From assembly GCA_937922175.1 (NCBI GenBank), contig CAKZUU010000079.1, forward strand, positions 1 through 14,846: a stretch of DNA of 14,846 nt. Direction: 5' to 3'. The notes under the pieces were generated by a model. It ran no database searches. It saw nothing but the letters and a program-made list of their open reading frames with translations, and was not told the origin of the DNA. The position numbers were made by a program, and so were the translations under genes. Positions 1-7,800 of the stretch are shown piece by piece; the stretch's first letter is position 1, and each line of letters opens with the position of its first letter. This DNA comes from an uncultured Gemmataceae bacterium. Its GTDB lineage: Bacteria; Planctomycetota; Planctomycetia; Gemmatales; Gemmataceae.

Positions 1-3000
1 GGCAGACGCGCCGAGTCCTGACGCAATTGCCGCTGTCTTCCGGCCATATCACGCGCCGCCTCACCCGATTGTTCCGCTGACCGTCGGGCCGAATTGTGCC
101 GTGCCTCACGTGTCTGCTCCATCAACTGTCGGTGCTGTCGGGCCAGTTCTTCAGCCGTTCGGGGCGACGGCGTCGATGGGGTGCTCTCGGCATGGTCGCG
201 GCGGGAGAGGCGATCCGCGAGTTGCTGGAGCGCCTCGGCGGCTTGACGTTGAGCCCCGGCAAGCTCCTCCAACGGGGTGCGGGAGAGTTTGGCCAACGCT
301 TCGGCAGCCTTCTGTTTCTCCGTGCTGGCTTCCGAGCCGCCGCGGATCTGCCGACCTTCGTCCTGAATCGGCTGCTGCCGGTTGCGCAACCGATCGACGC
401 TGGATGAGTCGTTCTTCTGGTTTTCGGTTTCCTGGGCGAGTCGACGCAGTTGCTCGGCCAGGCGGCGTGCTTTGGCTGCATCCGATTCGCCTTGATTCAT
501 CTGGCGGGCCCAGTCCGCGAGTCGTTGAGCGGCCTCGGCCGAGCGCTCCGCAAATTGTTCGGGCTTTTGACGGGCAGCCGACTCCGCCTGTCGGACTGCC
601 TCCACCGCCTGGTGTTGACGCTGGATCGCTTCGGTGGGCGGGACAGCGGCGACTTCTTGTGCCAATCGTCGTTGTTCGGCGGCCAGTTGTTGGGCCCTCC
701 GCTCGGCTGCATCGCCGGCTTCCGGCGCTTGACGATTCCGCTCGGCTCGCGAGGCCAACTCCTGCTGCCGACGCGCCAATTCTGCCACTTTCTCATCGAC
801 GGGCTGTTGGCCGTTCAATGCCTGCTCCAGTCGCTCGATCTGCCGCTTCGCCTCCGCCTGGGAAAGAGCGGCATCCGTCAAGCGACCGGCTCGCAGATCA
901 TCGACCGCTTCCTCCATTGCTTGACGAGTTCGCCGCTGCCGATCCTCAAACCCAGGAATGTCCAGACGGTTCAATCGGTCCAGGACATCTGCCTGCTTTC
1001 GGATGGCCTCGGCGCGTTGCGTCTTCTGAGCTGATGGCTCTGATGGCTTGTTCGGTGGTGTGGTGGAAGCGGACGCGAGTTGTTCCCCTTGTCGAGCCAA
1101 GTCTTCTTGCTCTTTGCGTAAGCGATGGATTTCATCCCGAGCGGCGGCTAGGTGCTGTTGCATCGTCGGCAGTCGGTCCGCCAGGCGTTCAATCGCCTGC
1201 CGTGCTTTCTCCATGGCAGCCATCGCTTTCGTCGGATCGCCACGATTGAGCTCTTGGACCGCGTCGGCGGCTCGATCCAGAGCTTCTTGCTTCGATCGCT
1301 GGGCCGTCGGGTCCGTCGCGGCCACCGGTACCCGAGATGTCGCTCGGCGCAGCGACTCTTCTTCGTTCTGCCAATCTTTCATTCGCTCAGGATCGACCGG
1401 TTCCGAGGCTGCATCCTTCATCTCTTCTCCCACTCGCCGCTGGAGATCGTTTTGCCAGCGGGCGAGCTGCCGAGCGGCTTCTTTCGGATTCTGGGCCAGA
1501 TCGATGGCACGTTGCAGGTCGTTGGCCAAGCGGTCCAACTCCTGGGCTGACTGCTCCTGTTTAGACAAAGCATCGGCGAGATTGCCTTGTTCAAGTTCCT
1601 TGGCGGCATCACGCGCTTGCTCCGACTCCAACGGGCGCGACTGTGCTGCCGCCACTGCTTGTCGGGTGTCTTGCCCGAGGCGTTCGGCTTGTTCGGCGAG
1701 TTGCCGCTGACGTTCGGCGAGTTCTCCAGCCCATCCCCGCGCGAATTCCCGTTGTGTTTGTTCAATGGCCTGAGCCAAATCGCGCTGTTCGTGGGCTAAT
1801 TCTCGCGCTTTCTCCGCCAACTCTTGGGCACGTTGGCCCTGTGCCGCCTGCCATGCCTGTCGGAGCCGATCGCTCGACTTGAGGAGCGATTCAAGTTCTG
1901 CCTCCAGGGCGGCTTGTCGCACGGCGAGTTCGTCCGATCGACGGGGCCCCGACGCGGCTTGCTCGGCAAGTTGTCGCTCGCGCTCCGCCAATTGCTCCAC
2001 GCGCATCCGGTCCAGAAGTTGCTCCGCTCGCCGATCGTTTTCGCGCTTTAATTCTTCTAGCCTGTTGATGGCCGATTCGAGAGCCTGATCCGCTTGCCCC
2101 AACTTTGTGTCGCGCGGGGCCGACGCTTGTTTCTCCCGTTCCGCGGCGGCCAATGCCGTCGAGGTTTGATGCATCTCTTGGTCACTCACGTCTTGCAGCC
2201 GATGCCCGAGGGAGCGCCATTCAGGGAGTTGATCCACTTGCCGTGTCAATTCATTGAGCTTCTTGTCGTTTTGCAAGTGTTCCTTTCGCAAATCCTGCAA
2301 TTGTTCGGCAACTTCCGGTGCGAGCCGCGGCGATTGTTGTGCTTCCGCGCGAGCTTTGTAGAGTCGCCGACGTTCCCCGTGCAAATCCTCGATCAGTTCG
2401 TCGAGACTCTTTCGAATCTCCTCTCGTTGAGCGGCGATCTCCTGCTGCCGAAGCGGCAGGGCTTCATGGGCTAGTTTCACGGAGTACCAGCGATTCTCAG
2501 CCGGGGCGTAGACCGATTGCGGACCGAGTCGTAACTCGGGAATGTTCCGATTGTCGAAGGCACGGAGGCGGAACTGCACCGTTTGGCCGTCTCTTGCCAA
2601 GTCTGCCAAACGCCAGGAATATCGCGCCTGGGCTTGCACGCCGCCGATCCCCTCGACTGGGAGAGAAAGGGTCTGGATCGGTCCCTCGTCCACTCGGTAC
2701 TCCAAGGTCACCCCACCGACTCCGATGTCATCGAGCACGGCAAGATCCAGATCGAGCTTGTCTTCGGGCGAAATGACTCGTCGTTGCTCGCCCACTCCCA
2801 CCGATCGGACAAACGCCGGCGGACGATCAACCACGATATTCACCGTTTGAGGCGGAACCTCGGTGCGAATCTCCTCGTCCCCCACGATGGTCAACGCCAA
2901 GCGTCCGGTTCGCTCCGCGGTGAGTTCAAACTTTGCCGACATCCCATCGGCGGACAACTCCAGCTCGGTCGTCTTGCTTCCCGGGGCGTCAACAGCCGTC

Positions 3001-4025
3001 CACGCTACGAAGGCTCGACTTGCCGGTCGTTGAAAACGAAAATCGTAGGTCAGCCAACTGTATTGCAAACACGAGAGATCGAACATCCCCTGTTGCGGCG
3101 GTGAGGGGGCCTCGCCCCTCGCGTACTCAGGAGGCACGATGGTCACGGTGGGCGAATTCGACTCGAGTTGCACGGGGTCGACAACGCGGACTTCCCTCTC
3201 GGGTCCGACCGCCCGACCCGCCGCGATTTGATAACGGAACGATTCTTGGACATCCTTGAGCCGAAAATAAAAGACCTGGGCCTGTTCCGAGTTCATCATC
3301 AGACGCCTGGTCCGTCCTTGATGGTCAACGATTCGGAGCTCGGCTTGCTCCGGGAGCGGGAAATTCGGTGCCGTTGGCACCAAATGAGCGGCTAACGTCA
3401 GGGCACTTCCCCGGGCGACGGCGAGGTCGTCCTGCGAGTAACGCAGTTCGTAATGAAGGGGATCTTCCAACCAAGGCATCGCGAACCGTCGGACCTTCTG
3501 CGCGTAGGTCTGAGGCCAAACCACCCAGGGGACCAGCAGAAGTAGGACCGCGACGGCACCGACAACGAGTCGGAATCGCGTCGGTCTCTCCGGGGCGGCA
3601 TGGAGAAAGTCCAATCGCGAGGCACGGATTTCAGTTTCACGCAGCAGCAGGTCGATCAAGGCAGGGCAACCGTGCGCGGCGTCGGCCGCTTCGGTCAACT
3701 CGACAGCCGTGGTGAGTCGCTCGGCCAGGTTTGGATAGGTGCTTTCGATGAGGGCGGCGAGCGATTCGGCGTCGTCTTGTTTCCGCCAGGTCGTGAGGCA
3801 GCGACGAATTCCCCACGCACCCAGACCAAGCCAGGCGATGGTCAACAGTCCACGGCCCAGACGGGGCAGGTCCAACACCGCGTCCATCGCCAGGGCAATC
3901 GCCGCGAAGATTGCCAACGCGGCGACCACACCGGCTGACTGCCTCATCAAACGCAACCAGGCCATTCGGCGTGCCAGATGCGCCAGTTTGTCACGAAGGG
4001 TGCCTGGCAGAATGAAGGTGCTCAT
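1..4025 (-). CDS. DUF4175-like membrane-anchored giant coiled-coil protein (C-terminus beyond window)
   Basis: The reading frame is open from an ATG at 4025 to the left window edge, giving at least 1341 residues with no stop, so the gene is cut by the window. Hydrophobic segments lie near residues 30-50, 57-73 and 150-168; the third is followed by the RRFAMPW stretch typical of DUF4175-like proteins. Residues about 180-510 are beta-rich, Ig-like in character. From about residue 515 the protein is Gln/Glu/Arg/Ala-rich and almost entirely helical, with many degenerate repeats of the type AERQRQLAEQAE, indicating over 800 residues of coiled coil. Family knowledge: such planctomycete genes often sit with MoxR ATPase, DUF58 and von Willebrand-type genes; that could be true beyond the left edge but is not visible here. 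Role unknown; an envelope-spanning structural or tethering protein is plausible. A weak promoter-like pair (TTGAAA and TATTCT, 15-bp spacer) lies at 4040-4066. Plus-strand frames across this gene are shadows. Confidence 0.8.
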   Translation of the reverse strand, partial: MSTFILPGTLRDKLAHLARRMAWLRLMRQSAGVVAALAIFAAIALAMDAVLDLPRLGRGLLTIAWLGLGAWGIRRCLTTWRKQDDAESLAALIESTYPNLAERLTTAVELTEAADAAHGCPALIDLLLRETEIRASRLDFLHAAPERPTRFRLVVGAVAVLLLLVPWVVWPQTYAQKVRRFAMPWLEDPLHYELRYSQDDLAVARGSALTLAAHLVPTAPNFPLPEQAELRIVDHQGRTRRLMMNSEQAQVFYFRLKDVQESFRYQIAAGRAVGPEREVRVVDPVQLESNSPTVTIVPPEYARGEAPSPPQQGMFDLSCLQYSWLTYDFRFQRPASRAFVAWTAVDAPGSKTTELELSADGMSAKFELTAERTGRLALTIVGDEEIRTEVPPQTVNIVVDRPPAFVRSVGVGEQRRVISPEDKLDLDLAVLDDIGVGGVTLEYRVDEGPIQTLSLPVEGIGGVQAQARYSWRLADLARDGQTVQFRLRAFDNRNIPELRLGPQSVYAPAENRWYSVKLAHEALPLRQQEIAAQREEIRKSLDELIEDLHGERRRLYKARAEAQQSPRLAPEVAEQLQDLRKEHLQNDKKLNELTRQVDQLPEWRSLGHRLQDVSDQEMHQTSTALAAAEREKQASAPRDTKLGQADQALESAINRLEELKRENDRRAEQLLDRMRVEQLAERERQLAEQAASGPRRSDELAVRQAALEAELESLLKSSDRLRQAWQAAQGQRAQELAEKARELAHEQRDLAQAIEQTQREFARGWAGELAERQRQLAEQAERLGQDTRQAVAAAQSRPLESEQARDAAKELEQGNLADALSKQEQSAQELDRLANDLQRAIDLAQNPKEAARQLARWQNDLQRRVGEEMKDAASEPVDPERMKDWQNEEESLRRATSRVPVAATDPTAQRSKQEALDRAADAVQELNRGDPTKAMAAMEKARQAIERLADRLPTMQQHLAAARDEIHRLRKEQEDLARQGEQLASASTTPPNKPSEPSAQKTQRAEAIRKQADVLDRLNRLDIPGFEDRQRRTRQAMEEAVDDLRAGRLTDAALSQAEAKRQIERLEQALNGQQPVDEKVAELARRQQELASRAERNRQAPEAGDAAERRAQQLAAEQRRLAQEVAAVPPTEAIQRQHQAVEAVRQAESAARQKPEQFAERSAEAAQRLADWARQMNQGESDAAKARRLAEQLRRLAQETENQKNDSSSVDRLRNRQQPIQDEGRQIRGGSEASTEKQKAAEALAKLSRTPLEELAGAQRQAAEALQQLADRLSRRDHAESTPSTPSPRTAEELARQHRQLMEQTREARHNSARRSAEQSGEAARDMAGRQRQLRQDSARL

Positions 4026-4144
4026 CGGTCCGACCCGTGAGAATAGTTTTCGCGAACCAGTTTCAAGATCGATTCAACCCCATGCCGACTGCAAGGTCTC
4101 GACGCCCGCGCATTTGCGACGCCTCTACTCAGGACGGCGGCGCG

Positions 4145-4696
4145 TCATTTTTGTCCGGGACTCGTCGAAGCACGGCTCGCGGAATCAGCGTTCCGATGCT
4201 CGAATTTCAAGGCCGCCGAATTCATGCAGTATCGTCGCCCGGTGGGGGGCGGTCCATCCGGAAAGACGTGACCCAAATGGGCACCGCATCGCCCACAAAC
4301 AACTTCCGTCCGAACCATGAGGTGGCTGTGATCCGGCAGCAACGAGACGCAATCGCCGGCGGGCTCCCAAAAACTCGGCCAGCCGGTTCCGGAGTCGAAC
4401 TTCGTCCGCGAGTCAAACAACACTTGCCCGCAGCAGACGCACCGGTACACGCCGTCCTCATGATGGTCCCAATACTCTCCGGTAAATGCCCGCTCGGTCC
4501 CTTTTTGCCGAGTGACGTAATATTGCATCGGCGAGAGGATCTGTCGCCATTCCTCATCGGACTTCGTGATCCGCTCCCCTTGAATCGTTGCTTGATGTTC
4601 CGGCACGATGGTCCACCTCGAAATGACTCGTATGAATCCCCAGACCAGCAGCAGCGTTGCCCCGACGAGGACCGCGCCGATTTGAACACGGGTCAT
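4145..4696 (-). CDS. msrB: Membrane-anchored peptide-methionine (R)-S-oxide reductase MsrB
   Basis: Reduces methionine-R-sulfoxide in oxidised proteins. The 183-residue protein has an N-terminal hydrophobic helix (about residues 6-24), so the catalytic domain is probably held on the outer face of the cytoplasmic membrane; free MsrB proteins are typically near 140 residues. The domain shows the two zinc CxxC pairs (C86/C89 and C134/C137), the GWPSF signature (105-109), the GHVFPDGP segment and the catalytic Cys157 in RYCMNSAAL. The usual recycling cysteine just before GWPSF (SGCGWPSF in many homologues) is Thr here (DSGTGWPSF), so regeneration must use another cysteine (C116 is a candidate) or direct reduction by an external donor. 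I chose the ATG at 4696 because an AGGG lies about 9 bases upstream; a TTG at 4702 would add two residues. It is transcribed away from the neighbouring tRNA and lies 119 bp before the DUF4175-like gene. Confidence 0.93.
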   Translation of the reverse strand: MTRVQIGAVLVGATLLLVWGFIRVISRWTIVPEHQATIQGERITKSDEEWRQILSPMQYYVTRQKGTERAFTGEYWDHHEDGVYRCVCCGQVLFDSRTKFDSGTGWPSFWEPAGDCVSLLPDHSHLMVRTEVVCGRCGAHLGHVFPDGPPPTGRRYCMNSAALKFEHRNADSASRASTSPGQK

Positions 4697-4764
4697 GTGC
4701 AACCCTGTCCGTCGAGAAGGTCAGAATCCGAAAAGGTCCCCGACCGCTACCTCGTTATGTTATC

Positions 4765-4792
4765 TTGCCCCGCCCCGTCGATGACATAAAAT
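4765..4792 (+). promoter_or_regulatory. Probable sigma-70-type promoter for the tRNA gene
   Basis: TTGCCC at 4765-4770 and TAAAAT at 4787-4792 are separated by 16 bp, and the -10-like box ends 25 bp before the mature tRNA 5' end. The match is reasonable but not perfect, and the assignment rests only on motif and position. Confidence 0.35.
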
Positions 4793-4817
4793 GCCACCGT
4801 GGGAGGAGTGAAGTCAA

Positions 4818-4892
4818 GGCGGCGTAGCTCAGCCTGGTTAGAGCAACGGCTTCATAAGCCGTGTGTCACTGGTTCAAATCCAGTCGCCGCTA
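4818..4892 (+). tRNA. tRNA-Met (anticodon CAT), elongator type likely
   Basis: A full cloverleaf folds. The acceptor GGCGGCG pairs with CGCCGCT, with a G1-U72 wobble at the end, followed by discriminator A at 4892. The D stem is GCTC/GAGC. The anticodon stem is ACGGC/GCCGT with loop TTCATAA, placing CAT at 4853-4855. The variable loop is GTGTC, and the T arm is ACTGG-TTCAAAT-CCAGT. The CCA end is not encoded. The paired first base and the lack of three consecutive G-C pairs next to the anticodon loop argue against an initiator tRNA. A lysidine-modified tRNA-Ile2 also carries CAT and cannot be fully excluded by eye. Confidence 0.95.
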
Positions 4893-4909
4893 CTTGCCAC
4901 TTTTGTATT

Positions 4910-6346
4910 TTACCGCGGTTGAGTGATTTCGATCTCCACGCTTTTGCGGATGACGCGGTCGGGGTTCACCTCTCCCATCGGCTTCTCGCCGGGCAGCGGG
5001 TAGAATCGGTGAACCACCCGCTCATCAAGCATCTTCGTCTTCAAATGCTCCGTCGGCGGCAGTGAACTCTCTGCCGCATACACGATGAGTCGTTCCCTCC
5101 CGGTCAAATTCTGCTTCAGGCGGTAACCTTTCCCGCTGGCCCCAGCCAGGATCGTCTCGGTATTGGCACCCAAAAAGGAATGAGCACCGAGATTCGGCAC
5201 GCTACACGTCCCATCAGCATTGCGCCAGACGAGTTGGACAAAGGTATCTCGAGTCGGGCGCAAAAAAAACAGCAGGTAGTTTCCGCCTTGAAATCGTCGA
5301 GCGGTTGCCCTCGTTTCGGCGTTCCAGACATCGAAGAGCACGCCGAATCCCCCTTCGCCGGAGTCGTGGTCCGATGCGTCGATGCCATCAAGTGGAAGAA
5401 TCCGTGCGCCCGTGGTAAGAGGATCATCCGGGAGGGGGGTGGGCGATCCGTTCCGAATCGACGGTTGGGGCAATTCCAACGCCCGAGTAATGTCTGCCGA
5501 CGCTCGTGTTCCCAGGAAAACGTCGGTCAACCAATCGCCCCGAAGGTACAGGATGGGTACAAGTTGGCCTGCCGGTCGCAGGAACGTCTCAATTAATCGC
5601 GCAAAGGTCGGTTCGCTTGGATCGAGTCGGCCAAATGGATATTCGATTAAGATCAGATCGTAGAGATTGACCGAGGAGGGGGTGAGCCGCTCTTTCTGGT
5701 CGACCACTTCCCGGCGTTGGAAGGGCCGAAGATCCCAACCAGTCGGGGCGAGTTCCAAGCGGAAGATCGTCGCGGCTCCGTCGATGGGCTCGAGAACGTC
5801 GCCGGTCGCTTTCGAAAGTTGCGAGATCGCGCGGCGCAATGCGGTCCGCCGTTCCTCGAGAGTGAAGGTCGGGTCATCGTCACGGACCAGGTTGTGCAAC
5901 GAGAGATACCGGCCGGTGGGGCGTTGTTCCGCCGGCCTTTTCTCGATGTCGGCGAGGATGGCACGACGTACGTACAATTCGTCGAACGTGGCGGGGTAGG
6001 CAGGTGCCCCGACAGCAATCCAGTCGCGAAGGATACGTCGCTCGTCAGGGCTGGGCTGGGGCCGTTGTCCGGGCGGCATCGAGCCGTCTTCAATCAAATG
6101 GACAATTTGCGAGGTGGAGGGCGAACTCGGAACCAAAAACGGACGGCCCGCCCGTTCCAAGCCGGCCCGAGTCCGCACGGAGAGTTCGCCGATCCGTCTC
6201 GGATGAGTGTCATGACAGTCAGCGCAATACTTTCGCAAAATTGCACGGGCTTGTAACGCGAGATCGCCCGCCGGGGGCGGGTCGGCCCGAAGAGACAGCC
6301 CCGCCCCTGCGACGATGAACCATACCACGGATGCTAGCCGAGCCAT
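4910..6346 (-). CDS. Exported planctomycete-type cytochrome c protein with DUF4384-like C-terminal domain
   Basis: Last gene of the sigma/caspase block; it starts 22 bp after the FlgO-like gene. The 478-residue protein has a signal peptide (about residues 1-21). It then has one c-type haem site CADCH (C41, C44, H45), with the usual SMPPG supplying a likely Met90 ligand and the DERRILRDWI helix typical of planctomycete cytochrome domains. Residues about 145-240 (YLSLHNLVRDDD, then LEPIDGAATIFRLEL and GWDLRPFQ) resemble the segment that follows the haem domain in other large planctomycete and proteobacterial cytochrome proteins. Residues about 332-430 (GNYLLFFLRPTRDTFVQLVW, then NADGT and VPN) resemble DUF4384, a beta-rich domain often found with caspase-family proteins. 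The export signal and haem site place it outside the cytoplasm. Its electron partner and substrate are unknown. Its stop codon lies 18 bp from the convergent tRNA. Confidence 0.82.
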   Translation of the reverse strand: MARLASVVWFIVAGAGLSLRADPPPAGDLALQARAILRKYCADCHDTHPRRIGELSVRTRAGLERAGRPFLVPSSPSTSQIVHLIEDGSMPPGQRPQPSPDERRILRDWIAVGAPAYPATFDELYVRRAILADIEKRPAEQRPTGRYLSLHNLVRDDDPTFTLEERRTALRRAISQLSKATGDVLEPIDGAATIFRLELAPTGWDLRPFQRREVVDQKERLTPSSVNLYDLILIEYPFGRLDPSEPTFARLIETFLRPAGQLVPILYLRGDWLTDVFLGTRASADITRALELPQPSIRNGSPTPLPDDPLTTGARILPLDGIDASDHDSGEGGFGVLFDVWNAETRATARRFQGGNYLLFFLRPTRDTFVQLVWRNADGTCSVPNLGAHSFLGANTETILAGASGKGYRLKQNLTGRERLIVYAAESSLPPTEHLKTKMLDERVVHRFYPLPGEKPMGEVNPDRVIRKSVEIEITQPR

Positions 6347-6368
6347 CGAAGACTCGCCGAGTTCGGGT

Positions 6369-7781
6369 TTATCTTTTTGCTTGCAAGTTATAGTAGCGAA
6401 TCGTATAAGTCATGACCGGAATCACCGGGTCAGGCTCAAACGTGACTTTCTCGACAATGTGCGGCTGAGGATTGTTCGGATCCGAATCCACCACGCCGCG
6501 GGCACCCTCCGCCGATTTCTGTCGACGCCTTAACTCGCGTTGGAGGCTCTTCAAGTCCGCGGGTCGAATTCCCTCGGCATGGATGACACCGCGAGCAATG
6601 GCTGCAACGGCTTCTCGAAGTTCCGTCCGCGTCGGCTCGTGATCACTGGGAGTCGAAGGTGGCGGCGTTTTCGGCGGCGGCGGAGTCGATGTCGCATCTT
6701 TGGCCCGGAACGCGGTGATCTGGAAAGTTCCCACGTGTTCGCCGTAGCGCATTTCGTTCGCCTTCGATTCCTCGGGTGTGAGAACTTTGAAATCCTCACG
6801 TTGGCCCAAACTTGTTTGGAAGCCACGCACGGTGACTGCCCCGCCAGGTTTCAAGATCCACTTGTGGCATTCCGCATCGGGCAACTTCTCCCGAAAGATC
6901 GAGTTCTCTCCGTTGATCTTCAGCACCACGCCGTGCACTTCGTCGCTCAGATTCTCCAAGCGGAACCAGATCTTCTCACCCAGCTGCGGTTCGCGCACCC
7001 GACCTTGTTTCACCGTGACCGGCTCGTCGCCGTAAAAGATTCGTACTCGGATCGGCGACTCCGAATCGATATCGGGCAGGGATTCGTCCGGGGCGCTGGA
7101 CAAATGCGTTGAGTAGCGCTGACTCAAATTGACGGCGGGTCCGTCCAAATCGTCGTCTTCACCGCCCCGAGCTCCACGGAAAATTTCCGGGTGACTCTTC
7201 CGCGTGAGGAGATAAGAGTGACCCGTGTCGATCAGCGTCTGCACTGTCGTTCTGGCGCGGACTTCTCCGAGGGAAGCGTCGATTTCGCCATCGGGACCAA
7301 ATACCTCCAATCGGAGGACGGTGGTCTTCCGATCGGGGGAGATGTGGGCGCGGCCTGTAATGAACAGGTCGGGAGTGACGAAGATTTCCGGATCGCCCCA
7401 GGCCAGACTGAAGCCGCGAGCGCGGAAACAGCGCCGCCGACCCTCGGCATCGAGGTGGTTTGCATTTCGGTGGGCCAACACATCGTTGGCATTTGCCACA
7501 ATGCCGATCTGATCGTCTTTGCAGGCGAGAATCAATGCCACGGTCAGCCGATTCGCCAAGGCTCGATTCATCGGGCCGATGTCGTCCGTTTCCGGTTGGT
7601 CGCCGACGCGGACCAGGAATTTCAGGACGGCGACATTTTTTGCCCCTTTTTCTCTCGCGAGGTCGAGAATTTTCTCTGCCTTCATGCCGAGGGCTGCTTC
7701 CAAGGGCGGGAGTTCCGCCGCCGACACTGCGGGAGTGAGCAAGAGAAAGGCAACAAGTTGTTTTAGTTCGCCGGCTTTCAT
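6369..7781 (-). CDS. Exported FlgO/TolB-like protein with DUF4384-like domain
   Basis: Third gene of the block. The 470-residue product has a signal peptide (about residues 1-22). The N-terminal domain (about 34-190) has the VAVLKF strand, the NRALANRLTVAL helix and the IVANANDVLAHRN segment, which resemble FlgO/CsgG/TolB-N type alpha-beta domains that act in the periplasm or outer membrane. Residues about 243-360 (GEKIWFRLENLSDEVHGVVL, then DFKVLTPEES and GTFQITAF) resemble the DUF4384 fold. A proline-rich linker (366-380) leads to a charged helical tail. The ATG at 7781 is preceded by GAGG about 10 bases upstream. The preceding caspase gene stops only 19 bp earlier, so co-transcription is very likely. 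Exact biochemical role is unknown; a protein-interaction or envelope-assembly role is inferred. Domain assignments are by eye and would benefit from structure-based comparison. Confidence 0.72.
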   Translation of the reverse strand: MKAGELKQLVAFLLLTPAVSAAELPPLEAALGMKAEKILDLAREKGAKNVAVLKFLVRVGDQPETDDIGPMNRALANRLTVALILACKDDQIGIVANANDVLAHRNANHLDAEGRRRCFRARGFSLAWGDPEIFVTPDLFITGRAHISPDRKTTVLRLEVFGPDGEIDASLGEVRARTTVQTLIDTGHSYLLTRKSHPEIFRGARGGEDDDLDGPAVNLSQRYSTHLSSAPDESLPDIDSESPIRVRIFYGDEPVTVKQGRVREPQLGEKIWFRLENLSDEVHGVVLKINGENSIFREKLPDAECHKWILKPGGAVTVRGFQTSLGQREDFKVLTPEESKANEMRYGEHVGTFQITAFRAKDATSTPPPPKTPPPSTPSDHEPTRTELREAVAAIARGVIHAEGIRPADLKSLQRELRRRQKSAEGARGVVDSDPNNPQPHIVEKVTFEPDPVIPVMTYTIRYYNLQAKR

Positions 7782-7800
7782 GTCATGGATACCTCGCGCC

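Noticed and set aside
101..1249. A long plus-strand open frame opposite the DUF4175-like gene
   Set aside because: It is the antisense of an unbroken coiled-coil frame, is rich in Arg, Pro and Ser with no domain pattern, and other plus frames there are equally open; this is a GC-driven shadow.
1600..1760. Repeated cgttcggcgag units that look like a short direct repeat or CRISPR-like array
   Set aside because: Spacing is irregular and the repeats encode the recurrent RQ-LAEQ heptads of the coiled coil, so they are coding repeats.
4037..4789. A 250-codon plus-strand frame across msrB
   Set aside because: msrB on the minus strand has complete zinc and catalytic motifs, and the plus-strand product shows no recognisable features.
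4818..4892. Initiator tRNA-fMet
   Set aside because: The acceptor end is paired (G1-U72) and the anticodon stem lacks the three G-C pairs of initiators.
4893..4909. Bidirectional terminator between the tRNA and the cytochrome gene
   Set aside because: The T-rich stretch is not preceded by a stable GC hairpin in either direction apart from the tRNA fold itself.
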